A stretch of 8,419 bases of DNA from positions 1 to 8,419 of the forward strand of contig DFDR01000070.1 of the NCBI GenBank assembly GCA_002369295.1, written 5' to 3'. The notes beneath the pieces were generated by a model. It made no database searches. It had not been told where the DNA came from and saw only the letters and a program-made list of their open reading frames with translations. Source of the stretch: Desulfovibrionaceae bacterium UBA3823 (GTDB taxonomy: Bacteria > Desulfobacterota > Desulfovibrionia > Desulfovibrionales > Desulfovibrionaceae). Of the stretch, positions 6,127-8,419 are shown in pieces (positions within the stretch are counted from its first letter, which is position 1; each line of letters begins with the position of its first letter). The translations under genes were made by a program, and so were the position numbers.

Positions 6127-7116
6127 ATGCCGGTGGCATCATATGTACTTTCGCTCTGCCTCCATGTGCTGATCATTCTGATCATCTGGTTCTGGCCGGC
6201 AGGAAAGCCCCTCATCAATCTTGAGCAGCCTGTCATGATCAGCCTCGTGGACGGTGCGCCTGGCGGCAACAAGACGCCCTCCCCCATCCTTGGCCCCATG
6301 GGTGCCAAGGCCGAGGGCGAGCCTGCCCCTGCGCCGGCTGCCCAGCAGGCCGAGGTGGCTGCTTCCGAGCGGGAAGCGACCAAGGCGACGGAGATCAAGG
6401 CCCCCAAGGACGAGAAGCCCATGCTCAAGGAGGAGCCGAAGAAGCCTGAGCTCAAGCCGGAGCCGAAGAAGGAGCCTGAGCCCAAGCAGAAGCCCGTCTC
6501 TCCCAAGAAGCGCGAGGAAGTCAGGAAGCCGGAGCCGAAGAAAGAGGAAGAGAAGCCCAAGCCCGATCCCAAGAAGCCGCAGGAAGAGAAGAAGGACAAG
6601 AGGCAGACGACGGCAGGCCGCGACCAGAAGAGCTCCGAGCGCAGGGCCAAGGAAGACAAGGACGCCATTGCCGGCGCCCTGAACCAGGCACGCCGCAGGG
6701 CCACGTCCCGCGGAAGCTCAGGCAGCTCCCAGGGAAGTTCCGTTGAGCAGGCCCTGGCTGAAGCGCGCCGCAACGCCGGCGGCAACCGCGGAGGCGGAGG
6801 CGGCCAGGGCTCAGGCCCGGGCGGAGGCGGCCTGCATTCGGTCTACATAGGCCAGGTCATGCTCGCCGTGCGTCCCAACTGGGGCTATGCTTCGGCAAGC
6901 CGGCGCAACCTCCAGTGCACAGTGCACATCACCGTATCCAAGCAGGGCGAGGTCAAGACCACGCAGATTGTGCAGTCCTCCGGCAACGCCCAGTACGATA
7001 GCTCCTGCATCAACGCCATCATGCGCACCAGCAAGGCTGGCGACTTCCCCCCGCCGCCAACGCCTATGTACGAGGAGCTGGACATAGTCTTCACCTTAAG
7101 CGATCTGCGGGGATAG
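6127..7116 (+). CDS. tolA: TolA/TonB-type envelope-spanning protein
   Basis: A 329-residue protein anchored in the inner membrane that would span the periplasm and carry TolQ-TolR energy to the outer-membrane side. Its layout is classical. A membrane span at about 5-23 (LSLCLHVLIILIIWFW) is followed by a Lys/Glu/Pro-rich spacer at about 86-158 with many KPEPKK-type repeats. A charged helical part lies at about 165-215, and a Gly-rich hinge at about 219-235. The C-terminal domain at about 236-329 has the TonB_2/TolA-C pattern (VYIGQVMLAVRPNW, CTVHITVSKQGEV, SGNAQYDSSCINAI). Cys264 and Cys294 could form a disulfide, as in E. coli TolA domain III. The start at ATG 6127 is preceded by AGGGTG (6113-6118), a moderate site 8 nt upstream. 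TonB is an alternative name. Position after tolQR and the C-terminal motif favour TolA. A strong terminator follows. Confidence 0.85.
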   Translation: MPVASYVLSLCLHVLIILIIWFWPAGKPLINLEQPVMISLVDGAPGGNKTPSPILGPMGAKAEGEPAPAPAAQQAEVAASEREATKATEIKAPKDEKPMLKEEPKKPELKPEPKKEPEPKQKPVSPKKREEVRKPEPKKEEEKPKPDPKKPQEEKKDKRQTTAGRDQKSSERRAKEDKDAIAGALNQARRRATSRGSSGSSQGSSVEQALAEARRNAGGNRGGGGGQGSGPGGGGLHSVYIGQVMLAVRPNWGYASASRRNLQCTVHITVSKQGEVKTTQIVQSSGNAQYDSSCINAIMRTSKAGDFPPPPTPMYEELDIVFTLSDLRG

Positions 7117-7154
7117 CGGCGCAGGGCGCTGCCGTCTCTTGCCTGATCCGCCAA

Positions 7155-7197
7155 GCATCCTCCGGGGCTTGTCCCCTTCCCGGAGGATGCCTTTTTG
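7155..7197 (+). terminator. Strong intrinsic terminator after tolA
   Basis: GCATCCTCCGG (7155-7165) and CCGGAGGATGC (7180-7190) form a perfect 11-bp stem with a 14-nt loop, in which GGGG and CCCC offer an alternative inner pairing. C then TTTTT (7192-7196) follows. It lies 39 nt after the tolA stop and ends the tolQRA transcript. Confidence 0.93.
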
Positions 7198-7384
7198 TCT
7201 TGGAGATGTTCGCCCTCTGCCCTCTGCCAGCTGGCGTCTTTGCCGCGCTGGATCAAATTTCCCAAGTATTTGGCCTAAGATATAGGCCAGGCAACAGCAG
7301 CGGGCTGGCGCAGAAGCGGCCTACCCGCATGCATATTCCGGCTCTCCCTGCCAACACCCTGCTTTATCGAAGCTGTTGGGCGAG

Positions 7385-7418
7385 GCGGGGAGATTTTTTT
7401 TAGAAATAATCACCCCGC
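7385..7418. repeat. Inverted repeat at edge of A+T-rich island
   Basis: GCGGGGAGATT (7385-7395) and AATCACCCCGC (7408-7418) are inverted with a single mismatch around a T/A-rich 12-nt centre. The T run is inside the loop, not after the stem, so it is not a normal terminator. It could be an operator, or part of the promoter region of the AT-hook frame that follows. Confidence 0.5.
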
Positions 7419-7429
7419 AATACTTGGAA

Positions 7430-7489
7430 TTATAGAACTAAAACTCATGATAGATTCTATAAAATATTCCACAGTTGTTGGAAATATTT
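7430..7489. repeat. Two adjoining A+T-rich inverted repeats
   Basis: TTATAGAA (7430-7437) and TTCTATAA (7455-7462) are perfect 8-bp arms 17 bp apart. Directly adjoining, AAATATTCC (7462-7470) pairs with GGAAATATTT (7480-7489) with one bulged base and a 9-nt loop. Both lie across the putative start of the AT-hook frame at 7447. That suggests either regulatory DNA or that coding really starts further right. Confidence 0.5.
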
Positions 7490-7653
7490 ACAAGAAATCC
7501 TTCAATTCCGTGGGGAGGCCGAGGAAGGAGCCTGAAGGCGAGCCGAAGCCGAAGCGCCCTGTGGGCAGGCCGAGGAAGGAGCCTGAAGGCGAGCCTGCGC
7601 TTAGCCGTTCCGGTGACGGACCACAGAAAGAGCCGACGGACGCTGGGGCATAA
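7447..7653 (+). CDS. Short AT-hook repeat protein, start uncertain
   Basis: A 68-codon frame from ATG 7447 to TAA 7651-7653. The first 21 residues (MIDSIKYSTVVGNIYKKSFN and one more) come from A+T-rich DNA. From GTG at 7510 the sequence turns abruptly G+C-rich and encodes two near-identical units, VGRPRKEPEGEP, joined by KPKRP. GRPRK flanked by basic residues is the AT-hook core for minor-groove binding of A+T-rich DNA. The tail (ALSRSGDGPQKEPTDAGA) is a decayed continuation. No ribosome-binding site precedes 7447 or 7510. The composition break suggests a truncated or rearranged copy of a longer AT-hook protein gene, so it may be a pseudogene. The A+T-rich DNA just upstream would be a natural binding target (inference). 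Confidence 0.45.
   Translation: MIDSIKYSTVVGNIYKKSFNSVGRPRKEPEGEPKPKRPVGRPRKEPEGEPALSRSGDGPQKEPTDAGA
7510..7595 (+). repeat. 51-bp-period tandem repeat coding AT-hooks
   Basis: A 35-bp block at 7510-7544 recurs at 7561-7595 with one mismatch (GTGGGG versus GTGGGC), giving a 51-bp (17-codon) period. Each copy encodes VGRPRKEPEGEP. The near-perfect DNA identity, including synonymous positions, indicates recent duplication or homogenisation. Confidence 0.85.
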
Positions 7654-7812
7654 CGCTCACGAGCTTGATCATGTGCCCCGCAAAAGATGAAGGGAGGGAA
7701 GCCGGTTCCAGAGGGGGAAAAGTCCGAATGTGCGGGAAACTTTTACGGCTCCTGCAGGACGCGCGCCACCTCCGCGGGTGCCCCTCGCAGAGCCGTTTCG
7801 GCGGGACTTCCG

Positions 7813-7839
7813 CTGCCAGCGCTGGCGCAGCGCCGGCAG
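7813..7839 (+). terminator. Hairpin between convergent genes, possible terminator
   Basis: CTGCCAGCGCTG (7813-7824) and CAGCGCCGGCAG (7828-7839) form a 12-bp stem with one A-C mismatch (a G-U pair on the other strand) and a 3-nt loop. It lies between the convergent AT-hook frame and the zinc-binding protein gene. On the plus strand it is followed by GCTTTCTGCTTTT, only loosely T-rich. On the minus strand there is no T run. The remaining part of 7654-7858 shows nothing else. Confidence 0.35.
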
Positions 7840-7858
7840 GCTTTCTGCTTTTGCGATG

Positions 7859-8419
7859 CTAGGAACCCAGGACGCCTCGCAGCGTTTTGATGTTCTTCTC
7901 CATGATTTTCTTGTACCAGCCGGGCTCGGGACTGGCAGGGCCCGAGGCAAGGGGATCGAGCTCTATGGCAGGGGTGCCCGTCTCCCGGACAAGCATTTCG
8001 ACGATGCGGGCCGGGAATTGAGGCTCCGTCACAAGGACATACCGGCCCTTCCCGTCGCGCATGGCCCTGGCAAGACGCGCAACGTCAGACGCAGAAGGCT
8101 GGGCGTCTGCCTCCGCCTGCAGAACGAAAGCGACCTCGAGGCCAGCGTCGTGGAATAGCCAGGACAGGGCGTCGTGCTGGAGCACGAAGCGCACGCCATG
8201 GCCAAGAGGCCCAAGTTCTGCAAGCTTTCTGCCAAGGGCCTCGAAGCACTCTGCGGCCCTGCTTCCCCCAGCCTGCAGGGCTTCAGCCTGCTCCGGAACC
8301 AGCTTGGCAAGGCCCTCAGCGCAGGCTCTTGCCATGACGGCTGCCTGCACAGGGCTGGCAAAGCAGTGGGGATTGCCAGTGGCCGCGAAGTCATGGTGAT
8401 GGTCATGCCCATGCCCGTG
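7859..8419 (-). CDS. znuA: ZnuA-type zinc ABC transporter binding protein, partial
   Basis: The C-terminal 186 residues of a periplasmic metal-binding protein of the TroA/ZnuA (cluster A-1) family, which captures Zn (possibly Mn) and delivers it to an ABC importer. The gene continues beyond the right edge, so the signal peptide and first domain are not seen. The frame enters with a His-rich loop, HGHGHDHHHD, typical of zinc-type members. Next comes GNPHCFASP, whose His matches a metal ligand of the family although the usual WLDP is replaced by CFASP. Then FVLQHDALSWLFHDAGLEV carries the second expected His ligand. PSASDVARLARAM and LVTEPQFP lead to IELDPLASGP with the expected Asp. The end, YKKIMEKNIKTLRGVL, is typical. 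Stop TAG is at 7859-7861. The permease and ATPase genes, if linked, must be upstream, outside the window. Confidence 0.9.
   Translation of the reverse strand, partial: HGHGHDHHHDFAATGNPHCFASPVQAAVMARACAEGLAKLVPEQAEALQAGGSRAAECFEALGRKLAELGPLGHGVRFVLQHDALSWLFHDAGLEVAFVLQAEADAQPSASDVARLARAMRDGKGRYVLVTEPQFPARIVEMLVRETGTPAIELDPLASGPASPEPGWYKKIMEKNIKTLRGVLGS

Larger units (their letters stand above)
7117..7446. other. Non-coding stretch after tolA
   Basis: After the terminator I see no credible gene to about 7446. It contains a 7-bp perfect hairpin TGGCCTA-AGATA-TAGGCCA (7271-7289) without a T run on either strand. CCAAGTATT (7262-7270) is inverted as AATACTTGG (7419-7427). The right part begins an A+T-rich island. 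A structured RNA is conceivable, but I cannot support a named family. Confidence 0.4.

Noticed and set aside
4815..6785. Long minus-strand open frames opposite tolQ, tolR and tolA
   Set aside because: They mirror well-recognised genes and have low-complexity translations; shadows of biased codon use.
7200..7403. Plus-strand 67-codon open frame after the tolA terminator
   Set aside because: It starts inside the terminator tail, has no ribosome-binding site and no protein-like pattern.
7250..7446. tRNA or named small RNA
   Set aside because: No cloverleaf or T-loop consensus; hairpins alone do not support a named RNA family.
7510..7595. CRISPR array
   Set aside because: Only two copies, short period, in-frame with a repeated AT-hook peptide; no spacers of array type and no cas genes.

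Overview
The window is high-G+C bacterial DNA. It suggests a Gram-negative of the Desulfovibrio type (Desulfovibrionaceae, Desulfobacterota). This is an inference from three things: the style of the TolQ/TolR/TolA proteins, the G+C-rich codon use, and the lysine-rich AT-hook proteins. No rRNA or other taxonomic marker is present, so the assignment is tentative.

Layout. Positions 1-995 (+) hold the 3' part of a gene I do not recognise, which enters from outside the window. Positions 996-1414 hold no confident gene, only three tandem 14-bp repeats and one doubtful small reading frame. Positions 1415-2524 (-) encode a complete DNA (cytosine-5) methyltransferase with a TTG start and no visible restriction partner. 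Positions 2525-2832 are non-coding and contain two TCTAGA palindromes. A small AT-hook protein gene lies at 2833-3168 (-). Divergent from it, 3255-4040 (+) encodes a UlaG-like metallo-beta-lactamase-fold hydrolase. Positions 4294-4590 (+) encode a small one-span membrane protein.

Positions 4947-7116 (+) are a compact tolQ-tolR-tolA operon, the proton-driven part of the Tol-Pal envelope machine. A phased CTAG-containing inverted repeat lies about 115-145 bp upstream. A strong intrinsic terminator (7155-7197) closes the operon, so tolB and pal are not downstream in the same unit.

Positions 7380-7509 are a sharp A+T-rich island (about 28% G+C in 7391-7509) full of dyad symmetry. It leads into a short reading frame with two near-identical AT-hook repeats (to 7653). 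The right edge (7859-8419, -) is the C-terminal two thirds or so of a ZnuA-type zinc-binding lipoprotein or periplasmic protein of an ABC importer, running off the window.

The tol operon, the UlaG-like hydrolase and the zinc-binding protein look like ordinary chromosomal genes. The solitary methyltransferase, the unrecognised left gene, the short repeats and the AT-hook genes look more accessory. I found no CRISPR array, tRNA, rRNA, transposase or integrase, and no clear new multi-gene system. The most unusual signals are the CTAG-phased site upstream of tolQ and the A+T-rich dyad island fused to an AT-hook repeat gene.
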